DNA of 64,000 bases from NCBI RefSeq assembly GCF_020733705.1, contig NZ_JAJFZM010000016.1, positions 333,381 to 397,380 on the forward strand, written 5' to 3'. Below the pieces are notes generated by a model. It was given only the letters and a program-made list of their open reading frames with translations, did not search any database and was not told the DNA's origin. Shown piece after piece: positions 7,951 through 15,096 of this stretch. This DNA is from Nocardia australiensis (GTDB lineage: Bacteria > Actinomycetota > Actinomycetes > Mycobacteriales > Mycobacteriaceae). Position 1 is the first letter of the stretch; each line of letters opens with the position of its first letter. The translations under genes were made by a program, and so were the position numbers.

Positions 7951-8090
7951 CCAGGCGACCAGTGCGTGGGACGGTGGGGGACCTGGATGGTCGCGCGGAG
8001 GTGTGATCCCGACATCCGGCCGTGGGTCGCACGGTGCCGGGTGAACAGGTCAGGATCGAATGCGCTCGCAGCTGTCCAATCGTGGCGAGG

Positions 8091-8945
8091 TCAGCGGTTG
8101 CTGCCGTAGCGGTCGGCCAGACGTTGTTCTTTGGTAGCGGCTGGGGTTGGGGCGACTTCAGGGGCCGGGGTGGGGATGGCGGGCTTTTCCTTGCGGCGTT
8201 CGCGGATTTCGGCGAAGACGAAGTAGCCGAGGCCGAGGGGAGCCATGATGCCGAAGGCCAGCCATTGCAGGCCGTAGGAGAGGTACGGCCCCGCGTCGAG
8301 TTGGGGCAGTGGGGTAGGGGTGAACGCGCCGGGCTGCTTCTCGTCGAGCTGCAGGTAGCCGCCGCGTTCGCCGGTGGGGATCGCGGTCAGCGGCTGTTGC
8401 AGGACGATTGCTTCCTGATCGGTATCGATCGTGTAGACCTGCCGGTAGCCGTCTTGGACGCTCGGGTCTTTGCCGGGGGTGACCCCCTCGGACATGCGCA
8501 CCCTGGCCTCGATATGTTGCGATCCGGCGGGCGGCTCGGGGATCTGCGGCGGGCGGGTCCCGTCGACAGCGGCGACGAGACCGCGATCGACGAGTAGGAC
8601 GCGGCCGTCGTCGAGCCGGAAGGTGGACAGCACGGCGTAGCCGGGAGCACCGTCGAGATGGCGGAGCCGGACCAGCACCGTCGAATCCGGCAGGTAGCTG
8701 CCCGTAGCGGTGACACGGCTCCATTCGACGGGCGAATCGTTGCCGGTGTCATCGAGGACAGCGGTGATGTCGATCGGTGCAGCGTCAACCGAATCGGCGA
8801 TCAGCTGGTTGCGGTGCGCGGTCGAGGTGTTCTTGCCGAGCTGCCACGGCGCGAGGACGGTGAAGCACAGGTAGGCGAACCCGGCGACCACCACAGCCAG
8901 GATCAGCCAGCTCGGTCGCAGTAAGAAGGTCAGTCTGCGCATCAC
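8091..8945 (-). CDS. SURF1 family cytochrome oxidase assembly protein
   Basis: The 284-residue protein has the SURF1 layout: an N-terminal membrane helix (about residues 13-34, WLILAVVVAGFAYLCFTVLA) directly followed by PWQLGKN, a periplasmic middle domain with YLPDSTVLVRLRHLDGAPGY and LLVDRGLV, and a second helix near residues 222-245 (LQWLAFGIMAPLGLGYFVFA). SURF1 helps insert haem into aa3-type cytochrome c oxidase. The start region reads GTG-ATG; the upstream phosphatase stop TGA lies inside it, so the two genes are translationally coupled. The C-terminal 40 residues are basic and cytoplasmic. Confidence 0.93.
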   Translation of the reverse strand: MMRRLTFLLRPSWLILAVVVAGFAYLCFTVLAPWQLGKNTSTAHRNQLIADSVDAAPIDITAVLDDTGNDSPVEWSRVTATGSYLPDSTVLVRLRHLDGAPGYAVLSTFRLDDGRVLLVDRGLVAAVDGTRPPQIPEPPAGSQHIEARVRMSEGVTPGKDPSVQDGYRQVYTIDTDQEAIVLQQPLTAIPTGERGGYLQLDEKQPGAFTPTPLPQLDAGPYLSYGLQWLAFGIMAPLGLGYFVFAEIRERRKEKPAIPTPAPEVAPTPAATKEQRLADRYGSNR

Positions 8946-9568
8946 GGGCGTCCCTCCGCGACCGGTGCCGCGTTATGCCGGTGGGCCGACGTCAGGTGGT
9001 CGCCAGCAGCGTGGTTGGCGGCCGTGTGACGGTGGTCGGCGTCGGTCGGGGTGTCGAGCCGAGGTGGTGCTGGGGAAGCTGCGGACGCGCGGGCCGCCAA
9101 CGCGGTGTCGACCCAGTCCAACAGGCCCGCGATCGCTGCCTCGATCTGGTCGTGGACGAGCTCGAAGTCGGCGGTGTCGCCGTAATACGGATCGGGGACG
9201 TCGGGGCCATCGGCGGTGGGATCGAAGCTGCGAAGGAGTCGGCGGCGTTCCGAGGGGACGCCCATGCGGGCCAATTCGCGTTCGTGACCGGTATCGAGGG
9301 CGATCAGCAAATCGGCGTTGTGATGCTCGTCGCCGACTGCGGCGGCAACATGTCCGACAGGGTATCCGTGCCGGCGCAATGTGGCGGTGGTGCGCGGATC
9401 GGCATCCGCGCCGGTGTGCCAGGACATGGTGCCCGCACTGCTCACCCGCACCCGGTCGGTCAGCCCGGCCCGGCGCAGATGCTCCGCGAATATTTTCTCC
9501 GCCATCGGCGACCGGCAGATATTGCCGGTACAGACGAATGACACGTGCAGCTCAGCCACGACAACCAT
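8942..9568 (-). CDS. ptpA: Low-molecular-weight protein-tyrosine phosphatase (PtpA-like)
   Basis: The catalytic P-loop is VCTGNICRSP (C-x5-R-S) at about residues 11-20, and the general-acid loop is VPDPYYGDTADFE at about residue 127. The enzyme hydrolyses phosphotyrosine; in M. tuberculosis PtpA is secreted into the host cell. The start is placed at MVVVAELHVSF; upstream open frame has no similarity. The family is usually near 160 residues. This protein has an extra tail of about 45 residues rich in His, Ala and Asp (HRHTAANHAAGDH), which is unusual and might bind metal. It overlaps the SURF1 start. Confidence 0.93.
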   Translation of the reverse strand: MVVVAELHVSFVCTGNICRSPMAEKIFAEHLRRAGLTDRVRVSSAGTMSWHTGADADPRTTATLRRHGYPVGHVAAAVGDEHHNADLLIALDTGHERELARMGVPSERRRLLRSFDPTADGPDVPDPYYGDTADFELVHDQIEAAIAGLLDWVDTALAARASAASPAPPRLDTPTDADHRHTAANHAAGDHLTSAHRHNAAPVAEGRP

Positions 9569-9612
9569 TCTGGCCGGTGGTCCCGATGACCCGCCACGTA
9601 GGGTGAGTTCTC

Positions 9613-10650
9613 GTGCCCGAGGACAGCGTCGATCATGCGAAACTGCGACATCACGGTGACGTGGACGCGCGCCCGGGCATGGTCGACTTCGCGGTGAACG
9701 TGCAGGGCAGCGCACCCCCGGAGTGGCTTCGTCTGCGGCTGGCCGCGCGCCTGGAATCGCTCGGGCGGTACCCGAGTGCCGCCGAGGACCTCGCGGCGCG
9801 GACCGCGGTAGCGGCACGCCACGCTCGTTCGCCGGAGGAGGTGCTGTTGCTGGCGGGCGGCGCCGAGGGTTTCGCCATGCTGCCACGGCTCGCGCCCAGG
9901 TTGGCCGCGGTTATCCATCCTTCGTTCACCGAGCCGGAACTGGCGTTGCGCGAGGCCGGTGTCCCGATGACTCGAGTGCTGCTGGAACCGCCATACACCC
10001 TGACCACCGCCGTCGTGCCGGAGGCCGCGGACCTGGTCGTGCTCGGCAACCCGACCAATCCCACTTCGGTGCTGCACCCCGCCGAAGCGATCCGCGCCCT
10101 TCGTCGGCCCGGCCGAATCGTCGTGGTCGACGAGGCATTCGCGGACGCGGTGCCGGGCGAGCCGGAATCGCTGGCCGGGTCCGGCGACGCCGATGTCCTG
10201 ATACTGCGCAGCCTCACCAAAACGTGGGCGCTCGCGGGTCTGCGCTGTGGCTATGCACTCGGCGCTCCCGAACTACTGGCCCGGTTGAATCACGGCCGCC
10301 CCCACTGGCCGCTGGGCAGCCTGCAACTGGAAGCGATCACCGCTACCGCGGCATCGGACGCTGTCGCCGAATCTCATGCGCGGGCGCAAGTCCTTGGCGT
10401 CGAACGGGATTCGATGATCGAGCGGCTGCGTTCCCTCGGTGTGCGGGTTCACACACCCGCTGCCGGACCGTTTCTGCTGATCCGCGTTCCCGATGGCGAG
10501 CTGCTGCGAAAGCACTTGGCGGACCAGGGGATCGCGGTCCGGCGAGCCGATACCTTCCCCGGCCTCGGGCCGAACCACCTGCGTGTCGCGGTACGCGGCA
10601 GCGCCGAGGTCGATCGCCTGATCGCCGGCATCCGCGCGGCGGGTCTGTGA
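9613..10650 (+). CDS. cobC: PLP-dependent aminotransferase-fold protein CobC (Rv2231c type)
   Basis: This fold-type I PLP enzyme of 345 residues resembles threonine-phosphate decarboxylase and histidinol-phosphate aminotransferase. Recognisable elements are DFAVNVQGSAPPEWL, the GGAEGF cofactor turn, GNPTNPTS, VVDEAFAD and the cofactor lysine in LRSLTKTWALAGLRCGYALG at about residue 203. A conserved C-terminal arginine lies in HLRVAVRG. Actinobacterial members are annotated CobC and thought to make the aminopropanol arm of cobalamin, which fits cobD nearby. It is divergent from ptpA, with only 44 bases between the two starts. Confidence 0.9.
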   Translation: MPEDSVDHAKLRHHGDVDARPGMVDFAVNVQGSAPPEWLRLRLAARLESLGRYPSAAEDLAARTAVAARHARSPEEVLLLAGGAEGFAMLPRLAPRLAAVIHPSFTEPELALREAGVPMTRVLLEPPYTLTTAVVPEAADLVVLGNPTNPTSVLHPAEAIRALRRPGRIVVVDEAFADAVPGEPESLAGSGDADVLILRSLTKTWALAGLRCGYALGAPELLARLNHGRPHWPLGSLQLEAITATAASDAVAESHARAQVLGVERDSMIERLRSLGVRVHTPAAGPFLLIRVPDGELLRKHLADQGIAVRRADTFPGLGPNHLRVAVRGSAEVDRLIAGIRAAGL

Positions 10651-10863
10651 TGCCGGTGGGGCGATCGGCTGGGTGCTGGTCGCGGTGAGCGACGCCGGTG
10701 AAGTGCGCTCCAGGACGTTGGGCCGGGATGTCGCTGAGGCGGATGTTCACGGTAAGCGCAGGATGGGCGTGGCGTCTGCGGGAAGCTCGGCGGGGGTGGT
10801 ACACACTCCGCCGGGCTCGGTGGACGAAGACGGTTGTGACATGGGCGAAGTGGAGGACGGTGG

Positions 10864-11988
10864 ATGGTAACGACGCTGGCGGATCTCATCGAGGTGCTCG
10901 ATATGGCCTATCCGCCGAAGCTGGCCGAGTCGTGGGATTCGGTGGGGCTGGTGTGTGGTGATCCGGCTGTCGGGGTGACGCGCGTGCTATTCGCTGTCGA
11001 CCCCACCGCTGCCGTTGTCGATGAGGCGATCCACTGGGGGGCACAGGCTTTGGTGGTGCACCATCCGCTGCTGCTGCGTGGGGTGGACACGGTCGCGGCT
11101 GATACCCCGAAGGGCGCACTGTTGCATCGACTGATCCGTTCGGGCTGTGCGTTGTTCAGTGCGCACACCAATGCCGATTCCGCCGATCCCGGCGTCTCGG
11201 ATGCGCTGGCCGCGGCGTTGGGGCTCACCGTCACGGGCCCGTTGAACGCGAAACCGCGTGCCGCCGTGGATAACTGGGTGGTTCAAGTCCCGCGATCGGA
11301 TACCGAAGCCGTGCTCGAGGCGTTGTTCGCGGTCGGCGCGGGTGGCAGTGACGCATACCGCGATTGCGCGCTGCGGGTGCCGGGCATCGGGCAGTTCCGG
11401 CCGGTGCCGGGCGCGAATCCGGCCATTGGCGCGATCGGTGAGCTGCAACGGATGGAGGAAGACCGCATCGAGGTCATCGCGCCGCCCGCCGCGCGAACCG
11501 CCGTGCTGGCAGCCCTACTCGCCGCGCATCCTTACGAAGACCCCGCCTATCAGGTCACCGAGCGCGCGCCATTGCCCTCCGGGCTCGGCATCGGCCGGGT
11601 CGGGACGCTGCCCGAACCGGAGTCGCTGCGCGCCTTCACCTCTCGGGTCGCGGCCGCTCTGCCGGCGACCACCTGGGGTGTCCGCGCGGCAGGCGATCCG
11701 GACCGGATGATCCACACCGTCGCGGTATGCGGCGGTGCCGGTGACTCTTACCTGAGCACCGTGACCCGGCTCGGCGTCGACGCCTACGTCACCTCGGACC
11801 TGCGCCACCACCCGGTCGACGAACATCTGCGTGCGGGCGGCCCCGCAGTAGTCGACGCCGCCCACTGGGCCACCGAATTCCCTTGGTGCGCCCAAGCGGA
11901 GACGGTGGTGCGATCAGCGCTGCCCAACCTCGAAACAAGAGTGTCCACGCTGCGCACCGATCCGTGGACGGTCAGCGCACCCGCCTGA
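10864..11988 (+). CDS. Nif3-like dinuclear metal centre protein
   Basis: The 374-residue protein has the two Nif3 halves separated by an insert domain, as in YqfO-type proteins. The first half starts LADLIEVLDMAYPPKLAESWDSVGL and contains VVHHPLLLRG with the metal-binding His pair, then HTNADSADPGVSDALA. The insert (about residues 135-245) resembles a PII-like fold with AHPYEDPAYQVTE. The second half has VAVCGGAGDSY, DAYVTSDLRHH and DAAHWATE. These proteins form hexamers with two metal ions per subunit; their reaction is unclear. A GGAGG lies before the ATG. The 213 bases before it hold an unconvincing 65-codon frame and nothing else I can support. Confidence 0.92.
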   Translation: MVTTLADLIEVLDMAYPPKLAESWDSVGLVCGDPAVGVTRVLFAVDPTAAVVDEAIHWGAQALVVHHPLLLRGVDTVAADTPKGALLHRLIRSGCALFSAHTNADSADPGVSDALAAALGLTVTGPLNAKPRAAVDNWVVQVPRSDTEAVLEALFAVGAGGSDAYRDCALRVPGIGQFRPVPGANPAIGAIGELQRMEEDRIEVIAPPAARTAVLAALLAAHPYEDPAYQVTERAPLPSGLGIGRVGTLPEPESLRAFTSRVAAALPATTWGVRAAGDPDRMIHTVAVCGGAGDSYLSTVTRLGVDAYVTSDLRHHPVDEHLRAGGPAVVDAAHWATEFPWCAQAETVVRSALPNLETRVSTLRTDPWTVSAPA

Positions 11989-12153
11989 TCGCGGGAGGGG
12001 AGGTCCGCCACCATCGCATGCCGCTGTTGTGTCGACCGCCGAGCTGAGCCGGCCGAAGCGATGGTGCGGCGTGTCGACGCGTGTCGCCGGTGCGGGGCGA
12101 TGTGACGGGCCGTTCGGCTGAGTCAACGGGGCCCCAAGGGGTACAACTACCGC

Positions 12154-12795
12154 ATGAGTTTCCCGGTGGACCTGGGAGTTGTGCAGGTCGGGCTGACGTT
12201 GTTGATCTTTGTTGCTGTGGCGCTGATGATTTCGGCATTGGTCATGGTGCGCCGGGTCGGGTTGCGTGCGCTGCTCGGACGGGGCGCCACCGGGTTGGCG
12301 CTGTTGGTCGTGGCGGTGGTGTTGCTGTGGGTGGCGACGTTGATTCAGACCTATCTGGGGTTGAGTGGGGAGATCAAGGCAGCCCACGTGGTGGTGAGTT
12401 CGGTTGCGGGGCAGGAACATCGGCTCCAAGTCGATCTCACGCTATACGGGGACAAGGACCACGGTGAGACGCACGAGAAGTATGAGGTCGAAGGGGACCT
12501 GTGGGTGTTGCAAGCGAATATCGTCGAGCTGGAGCCGTGGGTGAACGCGCTCGGTTTTCACTCCGGGTACAAGGTGACGCGACTGTACGGGCAGCGCCTC
12601 GACGGCGTCGCTACCAGCCAGAACCAATTCTTCGTTAATGGTGACGATCGCGACTTCTTCACTGACATGCGAAAAGGCCGTTGGTGGACAGAGCCGTTCG
12701 TTCGTTCGGCCTACGGCAACGCGGTGATCGGCACGCCCGGCGAATTCGATGTGTTCGTTTCGCGTGATGCCATCAAAACCCGGCCGTCGGGGTAG
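12154..12795 (+). CDS. Two-helix membrane protein of unknown function
   Basis: The 213-residue protein has two N-terminal membrane helices at about residues 9-32 (VQVGLTLLIFVAVALMISAL) and 46-68 (GLALLVVAVVLLWVATLI), followed by a soluble domain of about 140 residues. That domain contains HRLQVDLTLYGDKDHGETHE and ends with RSAYGNAVIGTPGEFDVFVS. The helices predict a short cytoplasmic hairpin with the C-terminal domain outside the membrane. I do not recognise a named family. It lies between the Nif3 gene and the toxin operon and is not obviously part of either. Confidence 0.75.
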   Translation: MSFPVDLGVVQVGLTLLIFVAVALMISALVMVRRVGLRALLGRGATGLALLVVAVVLLWVATLIQTYLGLSGEIKAAHVVVSSVAGQEHRLQVDLTLYGDKDHGETHEKYEVEGDLWVLQANIVELEPWVNALGFHSGYKVTRLYGQRLDGVATSQNQFFVNGDDRDFFTDMRKGRWWTEPFVRSAYGNAVIGTPGEFDVFVSRDAIKTRPSG

Positions 12796-12984
12796 TCGAA
12801 CCAACGCGCTGGGCGATGCTCCGCCGGATGACGAATGAGATCGGTCGAGAATGCGTGCGCCACCTGCTTGCGTGCATGCTCGAATGGCCCGACCGCCGAG
12901 TTTCATAGCGGCAGAACGTCACTCGGCAGTCGGTTGGCTCGGCCACGTCACCTGGATGGACGGTCTGTCCCTACCCGGTCACGG

Positions 12985-14325
12985 CTACTGCTCGGCGAGT
13001 TCTCTGAGTTGCGCAAGGGTGGGCAGGTTTTGGGAGGGGACGTCGAATCCGATGATTCCGGACAGGCGATCCGGTGGCATCTGTTGGCATTGGTGGAGTG
13101 CGTCGAGGGAGTTGAGTCCTTGCTTATAGGCTCGGCTCAGTCGGAGCTGCCATAGGCCGGCCGCGATTTCGCCGGTGCGACCGGCGTTCTGTCGTGGAAT
13201 GTAGTCGGCCGCGTCGCCGGTTACCGACGCCCAGAGGTATCCGATTACCGCTTTGTCTTTGGTGACCGGGAAGAAACGAATCGCGGCTGTGGTGTCGGTT
13301 CGGTATCTGGGTAGCGGTGCGCTGACCAGCGGACCCCACCCCCGGGAGCGGTCCTCGGGGGTTCCGTCGGGGTACATCCCGTCTTGGACGAGCGGATCGG
13401 GTGGCGGTGGACCGCCTGGGTTTACGAATTCGTAGAGGGCGGCGAGTGTCGCGGCGTGGAATTCGGCGGAACCCGGGGGAATGTGGCCACCTTCGGGATG
13501 CTCGGGTGCGCCGATCCATTGGCGGACGGCCTGTTGCGCGGGCATACCGTGTTCGCGCGCCGCGGCTAATCGCCCGGCCCATACGTCGGCGCTCCACAGT
13601 GAGGGGTCGGCGAATGGGTCGGCCAACTGTTGGGGTGTCTGAGGAGGGAGCTTGCGGAGGAAACTTGCGGAGTTGTGGGTTATCGATGCCCAGAGGTAGC
13701 CGACGAGTTCCCCGCGTAGCGTCACCGGCAGGTAGAACACCGGTTGTCGGGTCCAGGCATCGTAGGTTCGCCTCGGTGCTGCCGGTGCTGCCGGTGCTGC
13801 CGGTGCTGCCGGTGCTGCCGGTGCTGCCGGTGCTGCCGGTGCTGCCGGTGGGACGCCGGTTGACGGCACGGGTGGCGGGTAGTGGCCGTGCTGGGCGTCG
13901 GACCGGGGAGGTTGGGGTGTCCGAACTGTTGCCCTGTCAGTTCGGTGCTGCGGATTGTTCGTGCTGGGATTGCCGACTTCGTACAGGTAGATGCGGGCAT
14001 TCGCGGTTCCATCCCGCCGCGCCGCGACCATGGCATTTCGCACTATGAACGACGTGCCGCTTTCGAACGTAACCTCATGCTCGAATGGAAAGTTCGAATA
14101 CTGAGAGATATCCCTACCGGTCCGTGAATAGATGACGAACTCGACATTGGATACGAATATTCGACGAGAATCCGTGGTGGTGCTGGTAAATGCGCGCTCG
14201 GTGTATATATTTCCTGACTGGAACTGCGCGATCTCGTGAGCGGACATAAAGGCGCCGCGGTATACAGTTCCGTTGTAGAAAGGTAGTGCCTGCAAGGCGT
14301 CCGATATGTCGCCGGCCTGTGTCAT
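12985..14325 (-). CDS. ADP-ribosyltransferase cassette protein, paralogue of the upstream toxin's last ART
   Basis: The first ~120 residues are an R-S-E class ADP-ribosyltransferase: VYRGAF (NAD-binding Arg), FTSTTTD (STS motif) and FEHEVTFESG (ExE motif). This stretch closely parallels the second ART of the 1694-residue toxin, with DSRRIFVSNVEFVIYS against DRRRIFTGNVEFVIHS. It lacks the helical lead-in found there. An eight-copy Ala-Ala-Pro linker follows, then two diverged copies of a module marked by VGYLWASIT and IGYLWASVT (about residues 187-320 and 345-440) that I cannot name. No secretion region is present. Its start overlaps the stop of the preceding gene by four bases. It may be an orphan toxin cassette or a second effector. 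Confidence 0.8.
   Translation of the reverse strand: MTQAGDISDALQALPFYNGTVYRGAFMSAHEIAQFQSGNIYTERAFTSTTTDSRRIFVSNVEFVIYSRTGRDISQYSNFPFEHEVTFESGTSFIVRNAMVAARRDGTANARIYLYEVGNPSTNNPQHRTDRATVRTPQPPRSDAQHGHYPPPVPSTGVPPAAPAAPAAPAAPAAPAAPAAPAAPRRTYDAWTRQPVFYLPVTLRGELVGYLWASITHNSASFLRKLPPQTPQQLADPFADPSLWSADVWAGRLAAAREHGMPAQQAVRQWIGAPEHPEGGHIPPGSAEFHAATLAALYEFVNPGGPPPPDPLVQDGMYPDGTPEDRSRGWGPLVSAPLPRYRTDTTAAIRFFPVTKDKAVIGYLWASVTGDAADYIPRQNAGRTGEIAAGLWQLRLSRAYKQGLNSLDALHQCQQMPPDRLSGIIGFDVPSQNLPTLAQLRELAEQ
13775..13846. repeat. Eight tandem 9-bp repeats encoding Ala-Ala-Pro
   Basis: The unit GGTGCTGCC is repeated eight times exactly on the plus strand. On the coding minus strand it gives Ala-Ala-Pro each time and forms the linker between the ART domain and the repeated C-terminal module. 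Because the unit is a multiple of three, copy-number change alters linker length without a frameshift. Confidence 0.92.
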
Positions 14326-14624
14326 CGCTTGTGTTCGTCTCCGTCGTTGCCGGGGTTCGATGGCATCGAGTCGTAGTAGGCGCGCAATTCGCCGGGTTGA
14401 ATATTGTTTGCGGGCGTATTGGGTCCGAAACCCTTGTTGAACTTCGGATTGCCGTCGACGACTCGATTCTCCCTAGGGATCGCGTCTCTGGCCCGGACGT
14501 CCTCGGCGACCTTGCGGTCGATGTCGTACAACTCTTCCAGCGAAATCCCCATATTGGCGGCGGTGATCTTGTCGATCTCCCGCTGTTCTGGGGATGGGGA
14601 TTGGTTCCAGGGCATCTCTGTCAT
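14322..14624 (-). CDS. Small protein of unknown function in the toxin operon (100 aa)
   Basis: The protein is polar and charged, with EQREIDKITAANMGISLEEL and YDIDRKVAEDVRARDAIPRE, a likely helical N-terminal half and a Gly/Asn/Pro-rich C-terminal half. There is no signal peptide or membrane helix. A good GGAGG lies upstream of the ATG. Its stop overlaps the start of the ART cassette gene (ATGA), so the two are probably translated together. It could be an adaptor or chaperone for the downstream protein, or part of a split N-terminus. I do not recognise a family. Confidence 0.65.
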   Translation of the reverse strand: MTEMPWNQSPSPEQREIDKITAANMGISLEELYDIDRKVAEDVRARDAIPRENRVVDGNPKFNKGFGPNTPANNIQPGELRAYYDSMPSNPGNDGDEHKR

Positions 14625-14658
14625 TCAGTGCCTCCAAGGTTGCGGGTGAGCGGATGGG

Positions 14659-15096
14659 TTATAGATAGGCCGAAAATGCGACATTAAACAATTCATCCGA
14701 TATATTTCCATCTGTTGTCGACGTATATTTCTGCGCTCTGACGTGCGCTAGAAAAGCATCCGGGATATGCAGCTGGTATGTCTCCAGGTAGTAGATGGAA
14801 TCAACGCGCCAGAACCACGCACCATCCGACACGAGTGATGGGGCACTTCTGATCCACTCCCGTTTTCCGATCATATCTACGGCGTCTTCCAAAACATCGA
14901 AAGTAGGCACCACGGATTTCATGTAGTCGATGATTTTCGGCCGGTCTTCGACGATCGAATCCGTATAGGAATCTGCGACCAATGGAAGATGCGCTCGATG
15001 ATCCTGATACATATCTCGATAGATTCCGACGTCCTTCAAAGGTGGCACAGCATCCTCACTCTCGTCACGGGGTTTCACATCGTCCAATTCTGTCAC
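14659..15096 (-). CDS. Probable immunity protein of the ART toxin (145 aa)
   Basis: This cytosolic, acidic, aromatic-rich protein (GAWFWRVDSIYYLETYQLH, then IPDAFLAHVRAQKY) begins within the stop codon of the giant toxin gene (ATGA overlap). In polymorphic-toxin loci the gene directly after the toxin usually encodes its cognate immunity protein, and small size with no export signal fits. The DNA is visibly less GC-rich than its neighbours, with ATA and AAT codons, as is common for immunity genes acquired by exchange. I do not recognise a named immunity family; the function is inferred from position. Confidence 0.65.
   Translation of the reverse strand: MTELDDVKPRDESEDAVPPLKDVGIYRDMYQDHRAHLPLVADSYTDSIVEDRPKIIDYMKSVVPTFDVLEDAVDMIGKREWIRSAPSLVSDGAWFWRVDSIYYLETYQLHIPDAFLAHVRAQKYTSTTDGNISDELFNVAFSAYL

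Noticed and set aside
10673..10870. A 65-codon frame just before the Nif3 gene
   Set aside because: It has no ribosome site, no recognisable sequence, and its stop lies inside the Nif3 start; it is more likely chance.
12009..12066. A 9-bp inverted repeat (CACCATCGC/GCGATGGTG) after the Nif3 gene as a terminator
   Set aside because: The loop is about 40 bases and the flanks do not extend the stem well, so it is too weak to call.
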